Shown piece after piece: positions 35,018 through 42,506 of a stretch of 44,785 bases of DNA. The stretch comes from Planctomycetota bacterium. Lineage in GTDB: Bacteria > Planctomycetota > UBA1135 > UBA2386. Below the pieces are notes generated by a model, which was given only the letters and a program-made list of their open reading frames with translations, had not been told where the DNA came from and ran no database searches. The first letter of the stretch is position 1, and every line of letters begins with the position of its first letter. The DNA is taken from NCBI GenBank assembly GCA_027621295.1, contig JAQCBR010000020.1:1-44785 (forward strand), given 5' to 3'. A program made the position numbers and the translations under genes.

Positions 35018-35950
35018 TTGAAGGTCGTCTTCTTCGGCTGCGGTGACTACGCGCGCCCTTCGCTGCGTGCCCTGGTCGAAGCGGGCTTCACGCCCGAGCT
35101 CGTCGTCACGAAGCCCGACGCGCCCCGCGGCCGCGGCCGGAAGATCTACCCGGCCGAGATCCGCCTCGAGGCCGAGGCGCTCGGGCTGCCGTTCGAGCAG
35201 CCGGAAGACCTGCACGCACCGGAGTTCCTCGATCGACTGCGCGCGATCGGACCCGCGGTGGGCGTCGTCATCAGCTACGGCGTGATCCTCAAGCAGGAGC
35301 TGATCGACCTTCCTGAGCACGGGCTGATCAACGCGCACGCGTCGATCCTGCCGAAGTACCGGGGCGCTGCGCCGATCGAGCACGCGATCCGCGAGGGCTG
35401 CGCCGAGACCGGTGTGACGATCATGCGGATCGTCCCCGAGCTCGATGCTGGCGACGTCCTCCTGGTCGAGAAGACGCCGATCGGTCCGTCCGAGACGGCT
35501 GGCCAGCTGCGCGAGCGCCTCGCGGTCCTGTCCGGCGAGGCGCTGGTCAAGGCGCTCCAGCAGATCGATTCCGGCAGCGCCACGTTCGTCCCGCAGGACC
35601 ACGCGGCCGCCACACGCGCGCCCAAGATCGAGAAGCCGGACGGCGTCATCGACTGGAACCGCCCGGCCATCGAGATCCACTGGCTGGTCCGTGCGATGAC
35701 CCCCAAGCCGGGCGCGCAGACGAGGCTCGGCGCCAAGCGGTTCATCGTGATGGAAGGCGAGGTCGAGGAAGACCTCTACGGCATGGGTGTGCCTGGAGTC
35801 ATCCTGTCGGCAGGTGAGGAAGGCATCCGCGTCTGCACCGGGAAGGACCTGTACCGGATCACGCGGATCAAGCCGGACAACGGTCGCAACATGACCGCCG
35901 GTGAGTTCGTGCGCGGCCACCCGCTCCCGCCCGACGCGCGTTTCACCTGA
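35018..35950 (+). CDS. fmt: Methionyl-tRNA formyltransferase
   Basis: A 310-residue enzyme adding formyl to initiator Met-tRNA from 10-formyl-THF. The N-terminal Rossmann domain begins VVFFGCGDYARPSLRAL; conserved catalytic residues lie in LINAHASILPKYRGAAPIEHA (Asn, His) and in IMRIVPELDAGDVLL (Asp). The C-terminal OB-like domain (GVPGVILSAGEEGIRVCTGKDLYRITRIKP) is present. No ATG fits: the best start is TTG 35018, preceded by GAGGTTACAAGG. The frame is open upstream but without family sequence. It is followed by rsmB, the usual neighbour. Motif FGCGD differs slightly from the usual FMGTP. Confidence 0.93.
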   Translation: MKVVFFGCGDYARPSLRALVEAGFTPELVVTKPDAPRGRGRKIYPAEIRLEAEALGLPFEQPEDLHAPEFLDRLRAIGPAVGVVISYGVILKQELIDLPEHGLINAHASILPKYRGAAPIEHAIREGCAETGVTIMRIVPELDAGDVLLVEKTPIGPSETAGQLRERLAVLSGEALVKALQQIDSGSATFVPQDHAAATRAPKIEKPDGVIDWNRPAIEIHWLVRAMTPKPGAQTRLGAKRFIVMEGEVEEDLYGMGVPGVILSAGEEGIRVCTGKDLYRITRIKPDNGRNMTAGEFVRGHPLPPDARFT

Positions 35951-36038
35951 CGCGTGGGGAACCGCTCCTCCCGCTGCGTGCCGGGCTCTCGGTTCCGACC
36001 TCCTCGACCTGCCGCGCAGCCCCTGGACCCAGGTGTCG

Positions 36039-37394
36039 ATGCGACGAAACGCCCGCCCCCATGGATCTGTGCCGATCGGCCCGCGGCGCATCGCTGCGCG
36101 GGCGCTGCTCGCTCTGGCCGAGGAGCCGGACGCCCGCATCGATGCGGCGCTCGACCTCGACGAGCTCGCTCCGAAGGACCGCGGCCTCGCCGCGACGATC
36201 GCGCGGGGCGTCGTGCGGAGGCAGGGTTTCCTCGACCATGTGTTGGCCGGGCACTGTGACCGGGGACTTCCGGACGACCCGCGGATGCGCATTCCGCTGC
36301 GGATCGGCGCGTTCCAACTGCTGTTCCTCGAGCGGGTCCCGCCCCATGCAGCAGTCGACGAGAGCGTCGCGCTGACCGGGCCCAGACAGCGAGGCTTCGT
36401 CAACGCCGTCCTGCGCCGGGTCGCGGCCTCGGTGCACGAGCGTCCTGCCGATCCGGCTCGCCCACGGGACGAAGTCCCGCTCGGCGACGCACGGTCGGTC
36501 CGCCTCGCGGCGCCGGTCCCGGACCCTGCGAGCGACCCGGCCGGCGCGCTGGCGTTGGTGCATGGGCTACCGGAGTTCCTCGTCGCGCGCTGGATCCAGC
36601 AGGCGGGTGTCGCCGTCGCGAGGGCGCGCGCCGAAGCCGCGGACGGCACGCCAGGGGTCACGTTCCGACCGGTTCGCATCCGAGCTGCCGAGCTCGCGGA
36701 GCGTCTCGCCGCAGACGGCGTCGAGACCGTGCCGAGCGAGCACCCAGACATGCTGACCTGGGTCCAGGGCAGCGGGAGCCCGTTCCGCTCGACTCCGTTC
36801 GCAGAGGGACTGTTCGTCGTGCAGGACCCGACCGCGTTCCGCGCGGCGGAGGCCGTCGGCGCCGAATCCGGTGAGACGATCCTCGACCTGTGCGCGGCGC
36901 CCGGCACGAAGGCGACCTGGCTCGCGGAGGCCGTCGGGGAGACGGGTCGGATCCTCGCCCACGACATCGATGCGGACCGCAGCGCGCGCATCACCGAGAA
37001 CGCTGCGCGCCTCCGAATGCCCTGGATCGAGGTGATCGACACCGTCGAGAACCTCGCCCAGCCGGTCGACCGCGTCCTCGTCGACGTGCCCTGCTCGAAC
37101 ACCGGCGTCCTCGCGCGCCGCGTCGAGGTCCGACACCGGCTGGAGGAAGGTGCGTTCGATCGCCTGCCGGCACTCCAGTTGGACCTGCTGCTGCGGGGCA
37201 TCGATCGCGTGCGGCCGGGTGGCACCGTGGTCTACTCGACCTGCAGCATCGAACCCGACGAGAACGAAGGCGTCGTCGCAGCCGCCCTCGATGCGCGGGG
37301 CGGAGACGTCGAACTCGTGACCGAATCACGGACGGAGCCGGCTCCTCCCCAGCACGATGGGGGCTACTTTGCGGTGCTCCGGCGCCGCCCCTGA
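36039..37394 (+). CDS. rsmB: 16S rRNA (cytosine-967 C5)-methyltransferase RsmB
   Basis: A 451-residue protein methylating C967 of 16S rRNA. The N-terminal NusB-like domain (about 1-130: RRIAARALLALAEE ... AAVDESVALTGPRQRGFVNAVLRRV) is followed by a linker and a Rossmann methyltransferase domain: motif I ILDLCAAPGTKATWLAE, motif IV DVPCSNTGVL with the catalytic Cys and motif VI VYSTCSIEPDENE. The start is ATG 36039, after an 88-base gap from fmt; GTG 36033 is an alternative. It is probably in the fmt transcript. Confidence 0.92.
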   Translation: MRRNARPHGSVPIGPRRIAARALLALAEEPDARIDAALDLDELAPKDRGLAATIARGVVRRQGFLDHVLAGHCDRGLPDDPRMRIPLRIGAFQLLFLERVPPHAAVDESVALTGPRQRGFVNAVLRRVAASVHERPADPARPRDEVPLGDARSVRLAAPVPDPASDPAGALALVHGLPEFLVARWIQQAGVAVARARAEAADGTPGVTFRPVRIRAAELAERLAADGVETVPSEHPDMLTWVQGSGSPFRSTPFAEGLFVVQDPTAFRAAEAVGAESGETILDLCAAPGTKATWLAEAVGETGRILAHDIDADRSARITENAARLRMPWIEVIDTVENLAQPVDRVLVDVPCSNTGVLARRVEVRHRLEEGAFDRLPALQLDLLLRGIDRVRPGGTVVYSTCSIEPDENEGVVAAALDARGGDVELVTESRTEPAPPQHDGGYFAVLRRRP

Positions 37395-37416
37395 TACCCG
37401 CCCAGGAACCAGAACC

Positions 37417-38001
37417 ATGGCCAGACCAGCAGCCCGTCGATCCTCGTCCCGCCCTTCCAAGCGCGCGCCCCAGCCGTCCGGAACGTCGCCGATGATCTAC
37501 GCCCTGTGCGGCGCGCTGGTGCTCGGTGCCGTGCTGTTCTTCGCCACGTCGGGCGGATCGAGCACGTCTTCGGGAACCACCCCGCCGACGCCGACGCCGA
37601 CGCAGAACCCGACGCCGACTCCGGCGAGCTCGTCCCCGTCCGTCGACCTCTCCGGCAGCCAGGCCAAGGCTGGCAAGACACCCGACCGACCCGCGCCGAA
37701 GATCCAGCAGGCTGACATGGACCGGGCCGAGGAGCTGTTCCGGAAGGGCCAGGAGAAGTGGAACGACGCCCAGCGCGCGCGGCAGGCGGGTGACACGACG
37801 ACCTACGCGGCGGCCCTCGCCGAGGCCTTCGATCACCTGCAGGGCCAGCGCAAGGCTCTCGAGGCCTACACGGACTGGCTCGACGAGGCGGACTTCGAGG
37901 ACTGGGCGCTTCCCGGCGAGTACGTCGCGCTCCGCAAGCGCCTCGGGGTCTACGACCCGATGTACCAGAAGGTGAAGAAGCTCAAGCAGACCAGCCGGTG
38001 A
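37417..38001 (+). CDS. Single-span membrane protein with Thr/Pro linker
   Basis: A 194-residue protein of unknown function. A basic N-terminus (ARPAARRSSSRPSKRAP) is followed by one transmembrane segment (MIYALCGALVLGAVLFFATSGG, about residues 28-48), then a Thr-Pro-rich linker of about 25 residues (TPPTPTPTQNPTPTPASSS) resembling spacer sequence, and a helical charged domain (about 85-194, MDRAEELFRKGQEKWNDAQRARQAGDTTTYAAALAEAFDHLQGQRKALEAYTDWL) with a tetratricopeptide-like flavour. Positive-inside suggests the domain is periplasmic. It lies 22 bases after rsmB and 19 before the TIM-barrel gene. No family is recognised. Confidence 0.75.
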   Translation: MARPAARRSSSRPSKRAPQPSGTSPMIYALCGALVLGAVLFFATSGGSSTSSGTTPPTPTPTQNPTPTPASSSPSVDLSGSQAKAGKTPDRPAPKIQQADMDRAEELFRKGQEKWNDAQRARQAGDTTTYAAALAEAFDHLQGQRKALEAYTDWLDEADFEDWALPGEYVALRKRLGVYDPMYQKVKKLKQTSR

Positions 38002-38020
38002 CCGCGCGGCGGGGGCGGCG

Positions 38021-38842
38021 ATGAAGCTCGGCTACAACACGAACGGCCTCCAGAACCACCGGCTGGAGGATGCGCTCCGGCTCCTCGCCGACCACGGCTA
38101 CGAGGCCGTTGCGCTGACTCTCGACGTGGTCCACCTGGACCCGTTCCACGCGAGCGCTGCCGAGGTTGCGTCGGTGGCTCGCCTGCTCGATGCGCTCGGC
38201 CTGGAGGTCGTCATCGAGACAGGCGCGCGGTTCCTGCTCGATCCCAGGCAGAAGCACGAGCCGACCCTGATGACGCGCGGCGCGGAGGCGGTGGCCAAGC
38301 GGCTCGGGTTCCTCGATCGTGCAGCGGCGGTCGGTGCCGATCTGGGCGCCTCCGTGGTGTCGTTCTGGGCCGGCGTCGACCGTGATCCGGGCGACGACTC
38401 CTGGCAGCGGGCGGTCGACGGGGTTGGCGCTGCGGCGGCCACGATCCGGTCCCGCGGCCTCGTGGCGGCCCTCGAGCCCGAACCGGGCATGGCGGTCGGA
38501 TCGATGGCCGAGTTCGACCGTGTCTGCGCGGACCTCGGCGTCGACGCGCCGGCGCTCGCGCTCGACGTCGGGCATCTCTACGTGACCGAGTCGGAGCCCG
38601 TGCCCGGGCTCTGTCGCCGCTACGCTGCGCGCTGCGCCCAGGTCCACCTGGAGGACATGCGAAGAGGCGTGCACGACCACCTGCCTCCCGGGGAGGGCGA
38701 CGTGGACTTCGCAGGCGTTCTGGCCGGTCTCGCGGCCGGCGGCTACCGGGGTCCGGTCTGCTTCGAGCTCTCGCGATCCAGCCACGCTGCCCCGGACCTC
38801 GTCGAGAAGTGCCGGAATGTGTTCCGGTCCTCCGTTGTCTGA
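38021..38842 (+). CDS. Sugar phosphate isomerase/epimerase-like TIM-barrel protein
   Basis: A 273-residue xylose-isomerase-like (AP endonuclease 2 superfamily) TIM barrel. Characteristic elements are LGYNTNGLQNHRLEDALRLLADHGYEAVALTLDVVHLDP at the start, FLDRAAAVGADLGASVVSFWAG in the centre, ALDVGHLYVTESEP and VHLEDMRRGVHDHLPPGEGDVDFAGVLAGLAAGGYRGPVCFELS later, with metal-binding Glu, Asp and His positions. It likely acts on a phosphosugar or inositol-type substrate; it could also be an isomerase acting on other polyols. ATG 38021 is used. No metabolic partner lies beside it, so the substrate is unknown. Confidence 0.8.
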   Translation: MKLGYNTNGLQNHRLEDALRLLADHGYEAVALTLDVVHLDPFHASAAEVASVARLLDALGLEVVIETGARFLLDPRQKHEPTLMTRGAEAVAKRLGFLDRAAAVGADLGASVVSFWAGVDRDPGDDSWQRAVDGVGAAAATIRSRGLVAALEPEPGMAVGSMAEFDRVCADLGVDAPALALDVGHLYVTESEPVPGLCRRYAARCAQVHLEDMRRGVHDHLPPGEGDVDFAGVLAGLAAGGYRGPVCFELSRSSHAAPDLVEKCRNVFRSSVV

Positions 38843-38858
38843 ATGCGATCGAGCGGAT

Positions 38859-38873
38859 GAAACGCCCCGTTTC
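38859..38873. terminator. Inverted repeat after the TIM-barrel gene
   Basis: GAAACG-CCC-CGTTTC, a 6-bp stem with a 3-base loop, 17 bases after the stop. There is no T-run. Low-confidence transcript end. Confidence 0.3.
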
Positions 38874-38973
38874 GGGCCCGAGGGGGGCCGACCGGGTGGC
38901 ATTCACGGGGGGGCGGTCGTAGGTTCCCGCGCCGCGGGACCCGCTCCGGTTCCCGTTCCCCTCCGGAGATCGG

Positions 38974-39270
38974 ATGACCTCCAAGCCGCAGACCAACCCG
39001 TCCGAAGCCTGCAAGTCGGCCACGGCCCCGCGCCAGTGCCCCACGCTGCGAGGTGAATCCTTCTCGCTGATCACCCACCGGATCGGCACCGACCTCTGCA
39101 TGAAGCGGCAGAGGGAGCACTACCACAAGTGCCATCGCTGCGAGTACCGCGGCCAGCCGGCGAGCTTCGTCGCCGAAGAACGCCTCCAGCTGATGCCGAC
39201 CGCCGAGACGGGCCTGCCGCCGCTCCCGGTCGATCTCCCGAAGTTCCGCAGCGCCGAAGAAGGCGCGTAG
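38974..39270 (+). CDS. Small cysteine-rich (zinc-ribbon-like) protein
   Basis: A 98-residue unrecognised protein. It has five cysteines: Cys13, Cys22, Cys43 and a CHRC knuckle (Cys53, Cys56) preceded by HYHK, with Arg-rich surroundings (KRQREHYHKCHRCEYRG). This resembles half or a full zinc ribbon and may bind nucleic acid. Unlike most genes here, it has a GGAG Shine-Dalgarno, about 7 bases before ATG 38974. It stands alone between the TIM-barrel gene and the HPt gene, with which it is convergent across seven bases. Confidence 0.65.
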   Translation: MTSKPQTNPSEACKSATAPRQCPTLRGESFSLITHRIGTDLCMKRQREHYHKCHRCEYRGQPASFVAEERLQLMPTAETGLPPLPVDLPKFRSAEEGA

Positions 39271-39277
39271 CGAGCTC

Positions 39278-39634
39278 CTAGCGGGCGCGTCCGACGATCT
39301 CGTCGAGCGCCCCGGCGGCTTCGGTCAGGGCCGGGCCAAGCCCGGCGGCCAGCCGCTCGACCCGCGCTCCGTCGCGGTCCCGGCATGCGGCCTGGAGTCG
39401 TGTTGCCAGGTCCTGGAGCACGACGGCGCCGAGGTTCCCGGCGGACCCGCGCAGCGCGTGGGCGGCGCGCTCGACCCTATCGAAGTCCGCCGTCCTGGCG
39501 GCGTCGCAGGCCTGTTCGATCCGGGCTGGCGCATCCCGCAGGAAGATGCCGACCAACTCGACCAGGAAGGCCCGGTCCTCGGGGTCACACAGGTCGAGCA
39601 GCTCGTCGATCGTGGTCCGGTCGATGACCGCCAT
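39278..39634 (-). CDS. Orphan histidine-phosphotransfer (HPt) protein
   Basis: A 118-residue four-helix-bundle HPt protein, a relay between a hybrid histidine kinase and a response regulator. The phosphoacceptor is His59 in AAHALRGSAGNLGA; the usual Lys three residues later is Arg62 here, which is tolerated. The rest is helical with no other domain. No kinase or receiver gene lies in the window, so partners are unknown. A GTGAGG/CCTCAC repeat lies upstream (39670-39686). Confidence 0.85.
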   Translation of the reverse strand: MAVIDRTTIDELLDLCDPEDRAFLVELVGIFLRDAPARIEQACDAARTADFDRVERAAHALRGSAGNLGAVVLQDLATRLQAACRDRDGARVERLAAGLGPALTEAAGALDEIVGRAR

Positions 39635-39669
39635 GACTCGCTCCGTTGCGGTGCCTCTCTCCGATCCTC

Positions 39670-39686
39670 GTGAGGTCCCCCCTCAC
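39670..39686. promoter_or_regulatory. Inverted repeat upstream of the HPt gene
   Basis: GTGAGG-TCCCC-CCTCAC, a perfect 6-bp inverted repeat 36 bases before the HPt start. A possible operator or 5' hairpin; no regulator is implied by the neighbours. Confidence 0.25.
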
Positions 39687-39789
39687 ACTGTCGGAATCGA
39701 CCACAGCGTCGACCGGGATTGAGGCAGGACGCGACGGGGCCGCGGCGTCCGGTCCCGATCTGGGCCGAGCCGCCGCTGTCATCGGCGGC

Positions 39790-41013
39790 TCACGCGCCGG
39801 AAGCGGCGCGGATCTCGTCCTTCGTCAGCAGCTTCTTGCTGCCCTTGCCGGCGTCGAGGACCCGCTGCACCCGGTCGTCCGTCGGCTCGATGCCGAGCTT
39901 CTCCAGGCACCACACGACGTTCGACCTGCCGCTCATCGGACCGACACCGATCTGTTGCTCGAGTCCGACCATGCTGGCCGGAACGCCGCTGTAGACCGCG
40001 TCGGCGAGTTCGATGTCGCCCTTCCGGAATGCCTTGATGACCGCGGCCGCGTGGACCCCGGTGCCGGTCTCGAACGCGTCCGTTCCGACGACCGGATAGT
40101 TGCTCGGCACCGGCAGGCCGATCGCTTCCGAGGCAACCCGCACGTAGTCGCTGAGCCTCGTCAGATCGTTGTCGATCCAGCCGTTGAGCTTCGCGTTGAC
40201 CAGCAGCAGGTCCATCGGGGCGTTGCCCGCGCGCTCACCGACGCCGAGGGCAGCGCCGTGGATGCGCGTCGCGCCAGCCTCGGCGGCGGCCAGACAGTTG
40301 GCGATGCCGAGGTCGCGGTCTCGGTGACCGTGCCAGTCGATGCCGACCGTCGGGTCGAGCTGGTCGACGATCTCCTCCTTCACGAAGCGGACGACCGCCG
40401 CTGCGCCCCGGGGCGTCGAGTGGCCGACCGTGTCGCAGACGCAGACGCGCCGCGCGCCGAGCTCGATCGCCGTGCCGTAGAGCGCGCGCAGCGTCTCGGG
40501 GAACGCCCGCGACGTGTCCTCGGTGACGTACATCACCGGCAGGTTGTTGTCGCGGCAGAACGTCAGTGCGGCCCGCGTGTGCTCGAGCATCGTCTCGAGC
40601 GTCCAGCCCTCGGCGTACTGGCGGATCGAGCTCGACCCGATGAACGCACAGACCTCGATCGGGATGCCGGCGCGCTGCGAGATCTCGACCACCGGCTCGA
40701 TGTCCGACACGACGGTCCGGCACGCGACGTTCGCGCCGATGCGGAGACCGCTGTCGGCGATTTCCTTCGCCATCCGGAGGATCTCCTCACGGGGGCGACC
40801 GCCGGCACCGGGAAGACCGAGGTTCGCGGTGTGGATGCCGAGGGCGTCCATCAGGTGCAGCAGCTCGAGCTTCTTCTCGATCGGTGGATCGATCACGGAA
40901 GGGGACTGCAGCCCGTCGCGCAGGGTCTCGTCGTCGAACTGCAGCCCGCGAACGGCGGGCAGCTCGGCTCCTTCGGTGTTCCAGTCGTGGATCAGGTCTC
41001 GGATCAGCACCAT
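39790..41013 (-). CDS. LeuA/homocitrate-synthase-like HMGL-family acyl transferase
   Basis: A 407-residue DRE-TIM metallolyase-type synthase. The start motif is DDETLRDGLQSPS at about residues 27-39, and the metal site is DWHGHRDRDLG near residue 225, followed by GATRIHGAALGVGERAGNAPMD, matching 2-isopropylmalate synthase. The C-terminal LeuA allosteric domain is absent, so it is a short form, possibly citramalate, homocitrate or another Claisen condensing enzyme. The ATG 41013 opens a frame starting MVLIRDLIHDW. It diverges from the signal peptidase gene. No leucine-pathway genes are adjacent, so the pathway is uncertain. Confidence 0.82.
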   Translation of the reverse strand: MVLIRDLIHDWNTEGAELPAVRGLQFDDETLRDGLQSPSVIDPPIEKKLELLHLMDALGIHTANLGLPGAGGRPREEILRMAKEIADSGLRIGANVACRTVVSDIEPVVEISQRAGIPIEVCAFIGSSSIRQYAEGWTLETMLEHTRAALTFCRDNNLPVMYVTEDTSRAFPETLRALYGTAIELGARRVCVCDTVGHSTPRGAAAVVRFVKEEIVDQLDPTVGIDWHGHRDRDLGIANCLAAAEAGATRIHGAALGVGERAGNAPMDLLLVNAKLNGWIDNDLTRLSDYVRVASEAIGLPVPSNYPVVGTDAFETGTGVHAAAVIKAFRKGDIELADAVYSGVPASMVGLEQQIGVGPMSGRSNVVWCLEKLGIEPTDDRVQRVLDAGKGSKKLLTKDEIRAASGA

Positions 41014-41041
41014 GGCGGCGATCTTAGCCCTGGGGGTCCGG

Positions 41042-41110
41042 CGTCGAGCCCTCCAGCATCTGCGACTTGGAGGGGGGTCACTTCCCGGGCGTCGAACGCG
41101 AGGCTCGACG
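41042..41110. promoter_or_regulatory. Overlapping inverted repeats in a divergent promoter region
   Basis: CGTCGAGCC (41042-41050) pairs perfectly with GGCTCGACG (41102-41110). A nested alternative, CCCTCCA (41049-41055) with TGGAGGG (41068-41074), shares two bases with it. They lie between the divergent LeuA-like and signal peptidase genes. Function is not shown. Confidence 0.3.
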
Positions 41111-41130
41111 GCACGCCGCCGTGCGGGAAG

Positions 41131-42453
41131 ATGTCCGCTCTGCTCCGCGCGGACATACGCAGCGTGCACGTGAACGACACCACCCAGACCCCGGACACCG
41201 CGATGACCGTGCTCCGCAACCGGGCGTGGACCTTCGTCCGGGACGCGGTGCCGATCGCGATCGTCGCGTGGCTCGTCTTCCACGGCATCCGCACGGGACT
41301 CATGGAGAGGTATCTCGTGCCGAGCACGAGCATGGAGCCGACGCTGCACGGTGACGCGGTCGACGGCGACGTCGTCCTCGTCGACAAGACCGCGTTCTGG
41401 GGATCGCTCGAGCGGCAGCCCCGCGCGTTCGATCTCGTCGTGCTGCGCAATCGCTGGGAGCCGGGGGGCAACCACCTCGTGAAGCGCTTCATCGCCGCCG
41501 GCCCGGCCACGGTGTGGATCGACACGGGCGACCTGTTCGTGCGTGAGCCCGGCGGGACTCCGAACGGCACGCGTGTCATCAAGCGCCCCGGCGACTTCCC
41601 CGACCTCCGGCAGACAGCGTTCGTCGTTGCGCCGGCCGAAGACGAGGGACTCGACAAGCTCGTGGGGGAACCCGGTCTCTGGTCGGTGGAGGGTGACTCG
41701 ATCCGACTGGCGCCGCGCGACGCCGATGCGCTGGTCACCGAGCGCACAGCTCCGCGTGGTCGGGGAGAGACCCTCCCCGGGCACCTCGGCACCGCGAACG
41801 CGATCGACGCATCGTTCCTCGACGCTCGCGGCGTGCGGGTGCCCGGAGGAGGGGTCGACGTCCGCGACGTGGGCCTCGACCTGGAGCTCGAGATCGAGCC
41901 CGGGACCCGCGCGCTCCACCTCGTCGTCGAGCTGCTCGGCGTCTGCTACGCGCTCGAGTATGAGGTCGAGGGCCGCATCCTCTTCCGCGTGGGCGGGGGA
42001 GCTGCCGAGAACGCGCAGACCGCGCCGCCGCTGCCGGTCGGTGGCGGTCTCTCGCTGTCCTTCGGCTACCTGGACGGACACCTCTTCGTCGTGGTCGGCG
42101 AGACCCTCGCTGCCTGGCTGCCCGTCGGCGTCCCTTGGTCGGTGCCGAGCGATCTCGTTCTGCCGGACCCGACGCCTCGGCCAGCGACCAACCTCCTCCA
42201 CGTCGGCGTCGTCGGCGCACCGCTCGGGATCGAGCGGATCGAGGGCTTCCACGACGTCCACTACCTCGGCGAACGGGGCTCGTCGCGGCGGGACGGTTTC
42301 GAGCTGGAGGCCGGGGACATCTTCGTGCTCGGCGACAACAGCGGGGACAGCAGCGATTCCAGGGAGCGTGGGCGGTATCCGCTCCGTCTCGAGGACCTCG
42401 TCGGTCGGCCGGTCGCCGTGCTCGCCCCCTGGTCACGCCGGCGCTGGCTGTAG
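41131..42453 (+). CDS. lepB: Signal peptidase I with a large insertion
   Basis: A 440-residue inner-membrane type I signal peptidase. One N-terminal membrane segment (AVPIAIVAWLVFHGI) precedes the catalytic domain: Ser67 in PSTSMEPTL (box B) and Lys118 in NHLVKRFIAAGP (box D, KR). Box E, GDNSGDSSDSRERG, starts only at residue 401. Boxes D and E are usually closer; here about 270 residues intervene, including a beta-rich stretch (LDLELEIEPGTRALHLVVELLGVCYALEYEVEG and LSLSFGYLDGHLFVVVGETLAAWLPVG). Start ATG 41131 is chosen; GTG 41170 or ATG 41203 are alternatives. It precedes the secreted CBM9/MBL-like gene by 53 bases. Confidence 0.88.
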   Translation: MSALLRADIRSVHVNDTTQTPDTAMTVLRNRAWTFVRDAVPIAIVAWLVFHGIRTGLMERYLVPSTSMEPTLHGDAVDGDVVLVDKTAFWGSLERQPRAFDLVVLRNRWEPGGNHLVKRFIAAGPATVWIDTGDLFVREPGGTPNGTRVIKRPGDFPDLRQTAFVVAPAEDEGLDKLVGEPGLWSVEGDSIRLAPRDADALVTERTAPRGRGETLPGHLGTANAIDASFLDARGVRVPGGGVDVRDVGLDLELEIEPGTRALHLVVELLGVCYALEYEVEGRILFRVGGGAAENAQTAPPLPVGGGLSLSFGYLDGHLFVVVGETLAAWLPVGVPWSVPSDLVLPDPTPRPATNLLHVGVVGAPLGIERIEGFHDVHYLGERGSSRRDGFELEAGDIFVLGDNSGDSSDSRERGRYPLRLEDLVGRPVAVLAPWSRRRWL

Positions 42454-42506
42454 TCGGGCGACGCGTTACGGTCGGCGACCACGCGGCCTATCCTCCTCCC
42501 GCCACC

